From Arenibacter aquaticus (GTDB lineage: Bacteria > Bacteroidota > Bacteroidia > Flavobacteriales > Flavobacteriaceae): a stretch of 64,000 nt of DNA. The stretch lies in contig NZ_RQPJ01000005.1 of NCBI RefSeq assembly GCF_003957295.1, positions 180,261-244,260 on the forward strand. The letters are read 5' to 3'. Below the pieces are notes generated by a model. The model was not told where the DNA came from. It saw only the letters and a program-made list of their open reading frames with translations, and ran no database searches. Below, one piece after another: positions 35,144-44,557 of the stretch. The translations under genes were made by a program, and so were the position numbers. Each line of letters opens with the position of its first letter. Within the stretch, counting starts at the first letter, position 1.

Positions 35144-35791
35144 ATGATGGATGAACTGGAATTATTAAAAAGGGATTGGCAAAAGAAAGGCAAGGATTTG
35201 CCAAAGCTCTCCTATGATGAGATTTATAAGATGATATGGAAAAAGTCATCTTCCATTGTTAAATGGATTTTTTTCATCAGTATTATTGAGTTTCTACTCC
35301 CCCACCTTTTGTACCTACTCCCTTCCATGAGTAAAAACATGGCGGTCTGGAAAGACTTGGGGTTGGGCAATTTTCTCTTGTTGTCCAATGTGGTCCAATA
35401 TTCCGTTGTACTCTTCTTTATTTTTCAGTTTTATAAAAGATATCGGGAAATTTCCTCCTTGGACAATGCCAAACAACTACTGGCCAACATCCTAAAGACA
35501 AGAAAAACAGTGAAATACTACGTGATTTTCTGTTTGTCCTTAATTTTTATATCCTTCATGGTAATGGCCGTTGGCATCTATCTTAATGATGACCCAATGT
35601 TGGCATTGGGGTATGGTAACCAAGTAGAAAACATCAATCCGGAAAAATTAAAGACCACTTTGCTTGCCACGGTGGTTATACTAGGAGTTGTGATAACCCT
35701 GGTTATGGGATGTATCTACTTTTTGTTGTATGGAATATTACTTAAGAAACTAAAAAGGAATTACCGTGAGCTTAAAGACATGGATGTTTAG
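35144..35791 (+). CDS. Four-helix membrane protein partnered with the ECF sigma factor
   Basis: A 215-residue protein with a ~35-residue charged N terminus (ELLKRDWQKKGKDLPKLSYD) and four hydrophobic segments at about 38-58, 75-95, 124-145 and 173-197. No catalytic or metal-binding motif is visible. Position right behind the sigma gene suggests an anti-sigma factor or sensor, as in many Flavobacteriaceae ECF pairs; I did not recognise the family. Its stop overlaps that of convergent plsC by 4 bp. Confidence 0.6.
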   Translation: MMDELELLKRDWQKKGKDLPKLSYDEIYKMIWKKSSSIVKWIFFISIIEFLLPHLLYLLPSMSKNMAVWKDLGLGNFLLLSNVVQYSVVLFFIFQFYKRYREISSLDNAKQLLANILKTRKTVKYYVIFCLSLIFISFMVMAVGIYLNDDPMLALGYGNQVENINPEKLKTTLLATVVILGVVITLVMGCIYFLLYGILLKKLKRNYRELKDMDV

Positions 35792-36591
35792 ACCCTGAAC
35801 TTTCTTTTTTTGTTTTCCTCTTCGTAGGCCATTAGTTCACTTTTAGGAATAACCTTTAAAAAAGAAGGGTGTTGCTCTATGGCATATTCCAATTTTTCTA
35901 TAATGGAATCAAAGGACTCGTTCTCATAGTCTATATCCAACGGTTCCTTAATAACCATGGATTGCAATATCCCTTTCTTTTTTATCCGCAATCCCTTTTT
36001 GTCGAAAGAGCGACGAAAACCGTCTATGACCACTGGTACAACCACCGGCTTATATTTTTTTATAATATGGGAGGTCCCTTTTCGCAAGGGTTTCCAAGGT
36101 GTTGTAGTACCCTGCGGAAAAGTAATGACCCAGCCATCCTTAAGCGCTGTGCCTATATTGGAGATATCGCTCATTTTAACCTGCCTCTTTACGTCCTTGC
36201 CCTCGGACCTCCAGGTCCGCTCCACGCTGATTGATCCGGCATAGGCCAAAACCTTGGTCAACAAACTCTTTTTCATGGTTTCCGCTGCCGCCACATAATA
36301 CATATTTAGTTTTGGCTGCCATATATACCCCAAATTTTTTATAGAATCTTCCCTACCGCTCAAACTGGCGTTAAAAACATGGAACATGGCCACAACATCT
36401 GCAAAATAGGTTTGATGATTACTTACAAAAAGTACATTTTCGGGTGGCAATTTTCTAATTATATCGGAACCCTCTATTTCTATAGTATTAAAGCCCCGGT
36501 ATCTTTTATGGGTAATTACGGCCAAAATACGAATAAGCCACTTTTTTAAAAACAAATTATGTCCAAACGGATTTTTCTTAAACAAGCCCAT
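35788..36591 (-). CDS. plsC: 1-acyl-sn-glycerol-3-phosphate acyltransferase family
   Basis: A 267-residue PlsC-family acyltransferase. The catalytic HX4D motif is in FVSNHQTYFADV and the second motif in TFPQGTTTPW (usual FPEGTR replaced by FPQGTT). It lacks a long N-terminal membrane helix but has the amphipathic start common in this branch. Expected role: acylation of lysophosphatidate in phospholipid synthesis; acyl transfer to another lipid such as an ornithine or glycine lipid is possible. It lies 38 bp after the Nudix gene on the same strand. Confidence 0.8.
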   Translation of the reverse strand: MGLFKKNPFGHNLFLKKWLIRILAVITHKRYRGFNTIEIEGSDIIRKLPPENVLFVSNHQTYFADVVAMFHVFNASLSGREDSIKNLGYIWQPKLNMYYVAAAETMKKSLLTKVLAYAGSISVERTWRSEGKDVKRQVKMSDISNIGTALKDGWVITFPQGTTTPWKPLRKGTSHIIKKYKPVVVPVVIDGFRRSFDKKGLRIKKKGILQSMVIKEPLDIDYENESFDSIIEKLEYAIEQHPSFLKVIPKSELMAYEEENKKRKFRV

Positions 36592-36629
36592 ATTTTTTGG
36601 TTAATGCCCAAAATTACAAAATAAGTGCC

Positions 36630-37271
36630 TTATAACACTTGTCTAAACAGTTCCTTAATTTCATTTAGCATCATTGCAGTAGCCCCCCAAACCGTATAAC
36701 CATTTAATTTAAAGGCGGGTACCTCAACATTATTAGCATATGAGGTGGATAAAATTTGATGAAATATTTTCCGGTCATCCATAAAATCCAATAGCGGAAC
36801 CTCAATAATAGCGGCTACTTCATCGGATTCCATTAAAAAAGGTCTTTCCTTTTTATATAGCCCCAAGTATGGAGTTACCTCAAAATTACTGGGTGGAATA
36901 TACACCTCGCTCAGGGAACGGATCACAGTGATATGATCGCTAACCGCCCCAACCTCCTCATAGGTTTCGCGCAAGGCTGTATCCAACAAATCAGCATCGG
37001 TTTTTTCCATTTTCCCACCTGGCAATGCTATCTGGTTACTATGAATTCCTTTGTAAGTATTTCTTAGTATAAGCAAAAGGTTAGTATTATTTGCCAAGCC
37101 GGGATAAAAAAGGGCCATTACTGCTGCGAGCCTGGGATTCTTTTTCAAAATCTTGCCCGATTCCAATTCCTGCGCCCTAAATGCCGGGACCATTTTATAA
37201 TGTGAAGCCCTGCCCGGAAGTTCCAGATTGTCTATTTTTGAAATTCGTTTGGAAAAATCATCAAAATCCAC
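36630..37271 (-). CDS. CoA pyrophosphatase (Nudix hydrolase, NudL-like)
   Basis: A 213-residue Nudix protein. The Nudix box GKMEKTDADLLDTALRETYE is followed by EVGA; Asp replaces the first Glu and the spacing is one longer, as in CoA pyrophosphatases. The upstream LILRNTYKGIHSNQIALPGG fits that branch's motif. It probably splits CoA or oxidised CoA to phosphopantetheine and 3',5'-ADP. It may be co-transcribed with plsC. Confidence 0.82.
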   Translation of the reverse strand: MDFDDFSKRISKIDNLELPGRASHYKMVPAFRAQELESGKILKKNPRLAAVMALFYPGLANNTNLLLILRNTYKGIHSNQIALPGGKMEKTDADLLDTALRETYEEVGAVSDHITVIRSLSEVYIPPSNFEVTPYLGLYKKERPFLMESDEVAAIIEVPLLDFMDDRKIFHQILSTSYANNVEVPAFKLNGYTVWGATAMMLNEIKELFRQVL

Positions 37272-37371
37272 AAACTCGATTTTTTTGTAATTTTCGGCAA
37301 ATTAATTAAAAACCACCAACCTTATTAGGCTGAACGGTCTTTTAACAAAGGATTAAATTTAATAAAAGTAC

Positions 37372-38100
37372 ATGGCAGTAAGAGAAATTTCATTTTTGGG
37401 ACTATTTGTTTTTTTTATATTGATGGGCTGCAAAGACCGCCAGGCCACCAACAACAATACCGGGACTGAGATTGTAACGCAAGTAGATACCACAATCACC
37501 GATTCTGTCCCCAAACAACAGGAAACCGAGGAAAAAGAGGAAGAGGCATTTGAATTGACCGAGGATAACGCCATTGAGTTCTTCTACAACTACAACAAAA
37601 CCCTAAAGGAGAACAAGGTTAAATTAACTACAACATTTGGAGAGATAACCATTCAGCTGTATGACAATGTTCCTTACCACAAGGCCAACTTTATATACCT
37701 CACCAGAATGGGCTACTTTAACAACACCTACTTTCACAGAGTGGTAAAGAATTTTATTATCCAGGGAGGGAATGCCGATAATTTGGAGACCGCAAAAAAA
37801 AGAAGTAAAATTGGGCGCTATCTTCTTCCGCCAGACACAAAAAAAGGTTATAAACACCATAGGGGTACCATATCCATGCCCAGCAGTGAAATAAACAATC
37901 CACATATGCTGGCCTCTCCTTACGAGTTTTTTATAGTGGTTACCAACCCCGGCTCCTATCATTTGGATGGAAGCTATACTGCCTTCGGTAAAGTTATAGA
38001 CGGCATGGACGTGGTGGACGAAATTAATCAGCAACCTGTAGACAGTGGAGACTGGCCCTCACAAAACATCTATATTCTCAAGGCCGAGGTAGTTAAGTAA
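37372..38100 (+). CDS. Cyclophilin-type peptidylprolyl isomerase, lipoprotein
   Basis: A 242-residue protein whose signal peptide ends LMGC (Cys20 lipidated). An acidic Thr/Glu-rich spacer (~25-60) precedes a cyclophilin domain with TTFGEITIQLYDNVPYHKAN, FHRVVKNFIIQGGN and HRGTISMPSSEI. Residues in the last third (SPYEFFIVVTN) replace the usual FFI/CTA motif, keeping the Phe pair. It should catalyse proline isomerisation in the periplasm during outer-membrane or secreted protein folding. It is monocistronic. Confidence 0.9.
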   Translation: MAVREISFLGLFVFFILMGCKDRQATNNNTGTEIVTQVDTTITDSVPKQQETEEKEEEAFELTEDNAIEFFYNYNKTLKENKVKLTTTFGEITIQLYDNVPYHKANFIYLTRMGYFNNTYFHRVVKNFIIQGGNADNLETAKKRSKIGRYLLPPDTKKGYKHHRGTISMPSSEINNPHMLASPYEFFIVVTNPGSYHLDGSYTAFGKVIDGMDVVDEINQQPVDSGDWPSQNIYILKAEVVK

Positions 38101-38243
38101 CCATATTAGGCCAAAGGGTATGGCGGATGGTCCCTTTTTATCATTTATACTTCAAGGGCATTTTTTGAATCCCCAGACTGATCTTAATTTACAAGCCAAC
38201 GGCAGCCCTATAGTCAGGGGTTAACCGCTAATAATCACTACTG

Positions 38244-38864
38244 TTACTTATTGGATTCGGAGCCATATATATTTGGGAGGGCAATCTTAAACTTAACGGC
38301 CAAAATTCGGATGCCAATAATTATAAGAATGGCGGCGACATAGGCATACGCATTGTCCAAGGGCAATTTCCTTATTAAAAAATAACTCACTCCTCCAGCA
38401 ATACAGGCAGTGGCATAGATTTCCTTTCTACTAAAAATAACAGGGATCTCATTACAGAGAATATCCCTGATAACCCCTCCAAAACAGGCGGTAATGGTAC
38501 CTAGGGATATACACATTATGGGTAGTAAGCCAATATTGAGTCCCTTTTCTATACCTACCATGGTATACAATCCAATTCCAATGGTATCAAATAAGAATAA
38601 TGATGTTCTAAGATATTTTAATTTATCCCTAAATACTATAGCGAAAATAACCGTGACAATTACGGTATAGATATAAAAGGGTTGCTGCATCCATAATACC
38701 GGAGTGTTCCCAATCAACAAATCCCTAAGGGTACCCCCACCAACCCCCGTAACAAAGGCTATAATGAAAACCCCAAAAAGGTCCAGTTTCTTATCCATTG
38801 CTACCAAAACCCCCGAGATAGCAAAGGCAATGACTCCTAAAATGTCGATTACAAAATAAAACAT
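38244..38864 (-). CDS. TRIC / UPF0126 membrane channel family
   Basis: A 206-residue protein with about seven membrane segments in two homologous halves. The motifs GVFIIAFVTGVGGGTLRDLL and ITACFGGVIRDILCNEIPV are the paired GxGGGxxRD signatures of UPF0126/TRIC proteins. Prokaryotic TRIC forms trimeric monovalent-cation channels, and E. coli YicG is annotated as a glycine transporter; the substrate here is open. It starts 3 bp after the RDD gene stop, so the two are co-transcribed. Confidence 0.85.
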   Translation of the reverse strand: MFYFVIDILGVIAFAISGVLVAMDKKLDLFGVFIIAFVTGVGGGTLRDLLIGNTPVLWMQQPFYIYTVIVTVIFAIVFRDKLKYLRTSLFLFDTIGIGLYTMVGIEKGLNIGLLPIMCISLGTITACFGGVIRDILCNEIPVIFSRKEIYATACIAGGVSYFLIRKLPLDNAYAYVAAILIIIGIRILAVKFKIALPNIYGSESNK

Positions 38865-38867
38865 GGG

Positions 38868-39593
38868 CTATGAGTTTTGGGTGTAAAAATTATAATCTTT
38901 CAATACTGTTTCTATATACTGCCGGTCATATAGTTCCGACTTTGAATTTAGAAGGCTTTCCACCTTATCGCGTAAGGCCTTCATGGTCCTATAATCCCCA
39001 CTTTTATTGGCAATTTGGTAGGTTTCCTTTATAAGCCTCACGTCTTTATCGCTCAGTATCGTAACATTGGTGAAAATCGGGACATGGGTCTGTGCTACCT
39101 CTTCCAAAATGGTATGGGATATATTTACCTTATTTTTAGTACTGATCACCACTGTTCCGGCCGCAGCATCTCCCAAACGCTGCTTTTTGTCCGTAAACAA
39201 AATTGTCAATAGCCCCACGGACCCGAAGAACAGCCAAATATCTACCAATCTCAACATCCAACGAACCAAAAAATTGGACCAATGCACAGGAGAACCATCC
39301 AATTTTACCACTCGTAATTTCAAAATCATTTTACCTACCGTTCTTCCGTTGAACAGACTATGCATAAGCAAACTATACAACATGGCCGGCAAAAAAATAA
39401 GACTTACCAAGCCTATTGTAGTCCAATTATCATCAAACACATATCCCAAGGCACTACCTATTACTTGTACGAGGACGGCGTAGAGATATAAAATAAACCC
39501 ATCAATTAAAAATGCCAGGATTCTTTCGCCAATACCAGCAATTTTATAATCTAGGTTAACATTTTGCGTGGTATTGATTTGAAGATTGGACAT
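38868..39593 (-). CDS. RDD family membrane protein
   Basis: A 241-residue protein. The RDD domain spans ~15-150 with the family Arg-Asp-type start GIGERILAFLIDGFILY and the motif GRTVGKMILKLRVVKLDG; it has about three membrane segments. The C-terminal ~90 residues are cytosolic and helical. I use ATG 39593 (MSNLQINTTQ); the frame stays open to 39680, but that part is not family-like and would run into the spoIIM gene. It is divergent from spoIIM with 38 bp between starts, so the two transcription units share one control region. Confidence 0.82.
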   Translation of the reverse strand: MSNLQINTTQNVNLDYKIAGIGERILAFLIDGFILYLYAVLVQVIGSALGYVFDDNWTTIGLVSLIFLPAMLYSLLMHSLFNGRTVGKMILKLRVVKLDGSPVHWSNFLVRWMLRLVDIWLFFGSVGLLTILFTDKKQRLGDAAAGTVVISTKNKVNISHTILEEVAQTHVPIFTNVTILSDKDVRLIKETYQIANKSGDYRTMKALRDKVESLLNSKSELYDRQYIETVLKDYNFYTQNS

Positions 39594-39631
39594 ATTAGCA
39601 CTACTTTTATTTTTTAAAGGATTATCCCCGT

Positions 39632-40597
39632 ATGCGTGAGGCAGCTTTTGTGAAGCAAAATAAAGAAAAATGGATAGCATTTGAAAAGGCTATTAACTTT
39701 AATCCACACATTGATCCGGATGAACTTGCCAATGGCTATATTCAGATGACCAATGATCTGTCTTATGCCCAAACTTACTACCCGGACAGTAAAACGCTGT
39801 TGTACCTAAATTCCTTGGCCTCACAGGCACATCAAAAAATATATAAGAACAAAAAAGAACAGCGGAACAGAATTATTGATTTTTGGAAAGTTGAATTTCC
39901 ACTGTTCTTTAAACAATACCACAGCACTCTGGGCGTAGCGTTCCTGACCTTTGCCATTGCAGCTGCTATAGGAAGCCTATCGGTATTGAACGACAGTACC
40001 TTTGTAAGGTTGATTCTTGGGGATGCCTATGTAAACGAGACCCTAAACAATATTGCCAAGGGAGACCCAACTGCCATATACAAGGGAGGCAGTGAAATTG
40101 GATCCTTTTTGGGCATTACCATAAACAACATCAGAGTAGCCTTTTTAGCCTTTTCTTTTGGAGTAATCAGCAGTATTGGCACTGCCTATATTTTGTTCAG
40201 TAATGGCGTTATGCTGGGGGCCTTTATTACCTTTTTTTATACCCAGGATGTTTTCTATCAGGCAAATAAACAGATATGGCTCCACGGTACCATTGAAATA
40301 TCGGTAATAATAATTGCTGGGTGTGCAGGATTAATTATGGGAAATAGCATATTATTCCCCAAAACCTATTCCAGGAGGGTATCATTTATGAAAGGGGCCA
40401 AAGCAGGGTTAAAGGTAGTGGTAAGCACTATCCCATTTTTCATACTCGCTGGTTTTATAGAAGGATTTATCACACGATATTCCAATATGCCGCCCTGGTT
40501 GGCATTTCTTATCATTGGCAGTTCACTGACCCTGATCGTATACTACTATGTTGTTTATCCCATATTATTAAACCAATCTTATGCAAAGAGAAAATAA
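39632..40597 (+). CDS. SpoIIM (stage II sporulation protein M) family membrane protein
   Basis: A 321-residue protein: ~95 cytosolic N-terminal residues (MREAAFVKQNKEKWIAFEKA), then about five to six membrane segments including AFLAFSFGVISSIGTAYILF and EISVIIIAGCAGLIMGNSIL, the SpoIIM/DUF95 pattern. SpoIIM in sporulators belongs to the DMP peptidoglycan-remodelling complex at the engulfing membrane. This organism shows no sporulation genes here, so the family has another role. First gene of the + strand cluster; overlaps the next gene by 17 bp. Confidence 0.82.
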   Translation: MREAAFVKQNKEKWIAFEKAINFNPHIDPDELANGYIQMTNDLSYAQTYYPDSKTLLYLNSLASQAHQKIYKNKKEQRNRIIDFWKVEFPLFFKQYHSTLGVAFLTFAIAAAIGSLSVLNDSTFVRLILGDAYVNETLNNIAKGDPTAIYKGGSEIGSFLGITINNIRVAFLAFSFGVISSIGTAYILFSNGVMLGAFITFFYTQDVFYQANKQIWLHGTIEISVIIIAGCAGLIMGNSILFPKTYSRRVSFMKGAKAGLKVVVSTIPFFILAGFIEGFITRYSNMPPWLAFLIIGSSLTLIVYYYVVYPILLNQSYAKRK

Positions 40598-41531
40598 GGA
40601 CAATTATATAGAACTGAGAGTAAACAGGGACTTTGGTGATATGATCACTCTTTACTTTGATTTTTTTAAACAAAACCTAAAAAAATTCACCAATATCTTT
40701 ATTGGTTACAACGGTATTTTTCTGATTGGACTTTTACTTGTTAGCTATTTACTGGTTTCTGGGGTCATAGGTCTTATTAGCAACGAACAAAACACCTTCT
40801 TGGATGGGGTGGGCTTTGGAACAGATGCATATCTAATATACTTTGGCCTGGGAGGAGTACTCTTCTTCTTTATCTTCTTAATGGTTGCCATTCTAAATTA
40901 TAGTTTAAGTACCTCCTATATGATAAAATATGAGGAATACAAGGGGCAGGGCTTTAACAAAGAGGAGGTATGGCAGCAAATAAAAAGTAATCTAGGAAAC
41001 ATAGTTCTTTTTATACTATTGATATTACTGCTTTTTGTCCTTCTAATGGTAGTGGCCTTTATACTTGCCTTTATTCCCTTAGTGGGTATGTTGGCGCAAT
41101 ATGTTCTGCAGTATTTCATCATGGCCTGGGTTGGCGTGTCCTTTTTTGTAATGTTGAAGGAAAAGCGAGGGATAATAGAGGCTTTAGGGGAGGGATGGAA
41201 CCTGGTTACCAAAAACTTTTGGACAGCAGTAGGAGTCAATTTTATACTGGGACTTCTCATTGGTCTACTTATTATGGTTGTAATGATAATTCCTGGAATT
41301 TTGGTAGGTATCTATACTTTTCATGTGGTACAGAACGATGTTGCTCTAGGGTCCTCCATAGTACCAACCATCATCTATACTTTGGGAACATGTATGTTTC
41401 TAATAATAGCAGTGTATTCACAGTGTCTTTCCCAATTTATTAATGGATTACTGTATTTTTCACTGCACGAGAAAATGTACAACCTAAATTCCAGAAGCAA
41501 AATTGATCAAATAGGATTGCAAGACCAGTGA
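40581..41531 (+). CDS. Multi-spanning membrane protein of the MoxR cluster
   Basis: A 316-residue protein with about six membrane segments and a ~30-residue cytosolic N terminus (IELRVNRDFGDMITLYFDFF). The repeated pattern WNLVTKNFWTAVGVNFILG resembles the membrane domain of DUF975 / glycerophosphodiesterase-type proteins; the similarity is loose and I assign no function. It overlaps spoIIM by 17 bp and the next gene by 4 bp (GTGA), a strong sign of a jointly translated unit. Confidence 0.7.
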   Translation: MQRENKDNYIELRVNRDFGDMITLYFDFFKQNLKKFTNIFIGYNGIFLIGLLLVSYLLVSGVIGLISNEQNTFLDGVGFGTDAYLIYFGLGGVLFFFIFLMVAILNYSLSTSYMIKYEEYKGQGFNKEEVWQQIKSNLGNIVLFILLILLLFVLLMVVAFILAFIPLVGMLAQYVLQYFIMAWVGVSFFVMLKEKRGIIEALGEGWNLVTKNFWTAVGVNFILGLLIGLLIMVVMIIPGILVGIYTFHVVQNDVALGSSIVPTIIYTLGTCMFLIIAVYSQCLSQFINGLLYFSLHEKMYNLNSRSKIDQIGLQDQ

Positions 41532-42259
41532 TAAAGTTCCAATACGCCACCATATTCTGTTTTTTGGTCCACTACTCCGGTATATCGCAAGGGGTACGGG
41601 ATTCCTTAGCCATGCCCGTAGACACTAGGACCAATATGGCGTTGCGTACTTTTCAAGGAAACTTGGTGGAAAAGTACCAAGGCAAAGAATTTAATTACAA
41701 CCTAAAGGATGGGGAGTCTAAAAATTTACTATCGCGTTTAATTTCGTGGCTTTTGGATGTCCTAAATAACGTATTTGGAATAGACCTTCCCCCAGGGACC
41801 ATACAGGTATTGGAATACATAGTGTACTTTGCTTTGGTTCTAGTGGCCATATACCTTTTGGTAAAATTCTTTAGCGGGGAAAACGCCTCCGCCATTTTTA
41901 GAAAAAAAGCCACCTCCTCCATGGATATAAATTTGGAAGAGGAACATATAGCTGATTTGGATCTGGACTCGTTAATAAGCGAAGCCCAAACACATAGGAA
42001 TTACCGATTGGCCATACGCTATCAATACCTAAAAGTATTGAAAACACTGGCTCAACAACAGCTTATTGCATGGGATTATGAAAAAACAAATTTGGATTAC
42101 CAGAAGGAAATAGACCTTCCCAAAGTTAAAGTACTCTTTAGGGATGTTTCCTATGTGTATGATCATATCTGGTACGGAGAAAAAGAGATTGACGAAGAAA
42201 GATACAAGGCTGTTCAGCATTCCTTTACCAGCCTCTATAAGATGAAGGCCAATGGATAA
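41528..42259 (+). CDS. DUF4129 domain protein
   Basis: A 243-residue protein starting at GTG 41528, which overlaps the upstream TGA. It has a signal-like N terminus, a periplasmic part, a membrane segment at ~93-113 (LEYIVYFALVLVAIYLLVKF) and a cytosolic DUF4129 domain (SEAQTHRNYRLAIRYQYLKV, then WYGEKEID). In other bacteria DUF4129 is found alone or fused to transglutaminase-like domains and accompanies DUF58/MoxR genes. The function is unknown. It overlaps DUF4350 by 8 bp. Confidence 0.8.
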   Translation: MIKFQYATIFCFLVHYSGISQGVRDSLAMPVDTRTNMALRTFQGNLVEKYQGKEFNYNLKDGESKNLLSRLISWLLDVLNNVFGIDLPPGTIQVLEYIVYFALVLVAIYLLVKFFSGENASAIFRKKATSSMDINLEEEHIADLDLDSLISEAQTHRNYRLAIRYQYLKVLKTLAQQQLIAWDYEKTNLDYQKEIDLPKVKVLFRDVSYVYDHIWYGEKEIDEERYKAVQHSFTSLYKMKANG

Positions 42260-43463
42260 GCGTTCCAAAATAATCCTAGGGATATTTATAGCCGTTCTCG
42301 TTGGGATCATGGCCACAGAAATTGTACGCCCCAAACCCCTAAATTGGAGTCCGTCCTATACCTCCTCGGACAAAATACCGTTTGGGTGCTATGTATTGCA
42401 TCAAGAGCTTAAAGAGCTGTTTCCCAATCAGAAAATATTTTCTACAAACCAAAGTTTATACAATGTTTTAACCCATCGGGATAGTAGCAAAGCTTCCAGT
42501 TATTTAATAATCAATGATATTTTGGACCTTGACAAGCAAGAATCCAATCAGTTACTGAACTATGTATACCAGGGCAATGACAGCTTTATAGCGGCCACCA
42601 ACTTTGGGAGTATTTTATCGGACACTTTGAATCTAAGGGTGGAGACAATGTATACACTTTCGGAGGACACCCTGCAAATACGTCTTAGCAACCCTAGACT
42701 ATCCAACAAAACCTATCCCTTGGCCCGTGGAGCATACAACGCACATTTTACATCAGTAGACTCGTTAAACACCACCATTTTAGGGAATATTACCTATAGC
42801 TCGGAAGACCAGCCCTTAAAATCAGAAAAACAGCATACCATTACAAGCCCAAATTTTATCAAAGTTAAGTTTGGAAAAGGAAATTTTTATCTCAATAGCA
42901 CCCCACAGACCTTTACCAACTATTATATGCTTAGAGGAAATGAGAATTATGTAAGCAGCAGTCTATCCTATTTAAGGAATGTGGATCTCTATTGGGATAA
43001 TTACAAAAAATCGGGCCGCAAAATAATAGACTCCCCAATGCGCTTTGTACTAAATCAAACGTCTTTAAAATGGGCCTATTACCTCGGCATTAGTGGTATT
43101 TTGCTTTTTGTGATATTTAAGGCCAAAAGGGAACAACGTATCATTCCCATTATCCGACCCTTGCAAAATAGTTCCATTGAATTTGCCAAGACAGTTGGTG
43201 GACTCTATTATGAGTATAGGGATTATACCGATCTGATCTATAAAAAAATTAACTTCTTTCTAGAGCATATTAGAAGTAATTATCATATTAATACTGTAAT
43301 CTTAGACGATAAGACCGTGAGGGATCTATCGGCCAAAACCGGAAAACCAATAGCCGAGACCAAAGCCCTTATAGATCTCTTGATACAGCTTAAAAACAAG
43401 AAACAACACAGTGAACAGGATCTAATAAATCTTGAAAAAAAATTGAATAAACTTAAACACTAA
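42252..43463 (+). CDS. DUF4350 domain protein
   Basis: A 403-residue protein with an N-terminal membrane anchor (IILGIFIAVLVGIMATEIV), a large periplasmic domain (SSDKIPFGCYVLHQELKELF opens the DUF4350 region), a second membrane helix at ~275-292 (WAYYLGISGILLFVIF) and a helical cytosolic tail. DUF4350 has a glutamine-amidotransferase-like fold without evident catalytic residues here. It lies 3 bp before moxR, consistent with one transcript. Confidence 0.78.
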   Translation: MDKRSKIILGIFIAVLVGIMATEIVRPKPLNWSPSYTSSDKIPFGCYVLHQELKELFPNQKIFSTNQSLYNVLTHRDSSKASSYLIINDILDLDKQESNQLLNYVYQGNDSFIAATNFGSILSDTLNLRVETMYTLSEDTLQIRLSNPRLSNKTYPLARGAYNAHFTSVDSLNTTILGNITYSSEDQPLKSEKQHTITSPNFIKVKFGKGNFYLNSTPQTFTNYYMLRGNENYVSSSLSYLRNVDLYWDNYKKSGRKIIDSPMRFVLNQTSLKWAYYLGISGILLFVIFKAKREQRIIPIIRPLQNSSIEFAKTVGGLYYEYRDYTDLIYKKINFFLEHIRSNYHINTVILDDKTVRDLSAKTGKPIAETKALIDLLIQLKNKKQHSEQDLINLEKKLNKLKH

Positions 43464-43466
43464 CGA

Positions 43467-44471
43467 ATGGAAGATATTCAGAAAGGGGAAGGCAACAAGC
43501 CGGTGGAATTTAAAAGTAGAATAGACCTAAACAAGCTGCAGAATTCAGTAAATAGAATAAAAGAAGAACTGGGAAAGGTTATCATAGGCCAGGAAGATAT
43601 GATAGAACTACTTATTATTTCTATCCTTGCCAACGGACATTCTTTAATAGAAGGGGTACCCGGAGTGGCTAAAACGGTAACCGCAAAACTCCTTGCCAAA
43701 ACGATGAGCGTTGAATTTAGTAGGATACAGTTCACCCCAGACCTTATGCCCAGCGATATTCTAGGCACCTCTATTTTTAATGTGAAGACTTCGGAATTTG
43801 AATTTAAAAAAGGGCCATTGTTTTCAAACATTATCTTAATTGATGAAATAAACCGTGCCCCTGCCAAGACACAGGCCGCACTTTTTGAGGCTATGGCAGA
43901 GCAACAAATCACTATAGATGGAGTTGCCTACGCCATGCAACCTCCTTTTTTGGTCTTTGCCACCCAAAATCCCATAGAACAAGAAGGTACCTATCGTTTG
44001 CCCGAAGCACAATTAGATCGTTTCCTATTTAAAATTAAGGTAGAATACCCCTCATTGGAAGAGGAAATACGGATATTGGAAAACAAGCATCACCAAAAGA
44101 ACAAAGATGCAGAAGGCTTGGTAAGCACCGTACTCAATGCCCAAGAAATAGCTACCTATCAGGACATCGTAAAAGAAATAGTCATCGAAGATAATTTGAT
44201 GCGATACATTGCCGGCATCGTAAACAATACCCGCAGCAATGCCAATCTTTATCTAGGAGCCTCACCAAGGGCCTCTATCGCCATAATGGATGCTTCCAAG
44301 GCATTGGCAGCTATAAACAGTCGTGATTTTGTTACCCCGGACGACATAAAAAAAGTAGCAGTCCCCATCATTGGCCATAGGGTATTACTAACTCCAGAAA
44401 GGGAAATGGAGGGCTTTACTACGGAAAAAGTGATAAAACAAATTTTAGAGGCCATTGAAATACCGCGATAG
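43467..44471 (+). CDS. MoxR-family AAA+ ATPase
   Basis: A 334-residue AAA+ ATPase. Walker A is GVPGVAKTVTAKLLA, Walker B IILIDEINRAPAKTQAALF, and sensor 1 lies in VFATQNPIEQEGTYRLPEAQ, the MoxR hallmark, with DRFLFKIKVEYP following. The C-terminal lid contains LGASPRASIAIMDASKA. MoxR proteins act as chaperones that insert cofactors or remodel partner complexes, usually with a VWA-domain partner. Here the partner is likely the DUF58 protein encoded 86 bp downstream, which has a degenerate VWA-like fold. Confidence 0.92.
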   Translation: MEDIQKGEGNKPVEFKSRIDLNKLQNSVNRIKEELGKVIIGQEDMIELLIISILANGHSLIEGVPGVAKTVTAKLLAKTMSVEFSRIQFTPDLMPSDILGTSIFNVKTSEFEFKKGPLFSNIILIDEINRAPAKTQAALFEAMAEQQITIDGVAYAMQPPFLVFATQNPIEQEGTYRLPEAQLDRFLFKIKVEYPSLEEEIRILENKHHQKNKDAEGLVSTVLNAQEIATYQDIVKEIVIEDNLMRYIAGIVNNTRSNANLYLGASPRASIAIMDASKALAAINSRDFVTPDDIKKVAVPIIGHRVLLTPEREMEGFTTEKVIKQILEAIEIPR

Positions 44472-44557
44472 GCAATATCCCTATTCAGCAAATAGCTGCC
44501 AATATAACCCAGCACCCAATCCCAGTGACCAAAATTAAAAGTGTTTAAATTTTAATA

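Noticed and set aside
39594..39680. Longer N terminus of the RDD protein
   Set aside because: It would overlap the divergent spoIIM start, and the family begins near MSNLQINTTQ.
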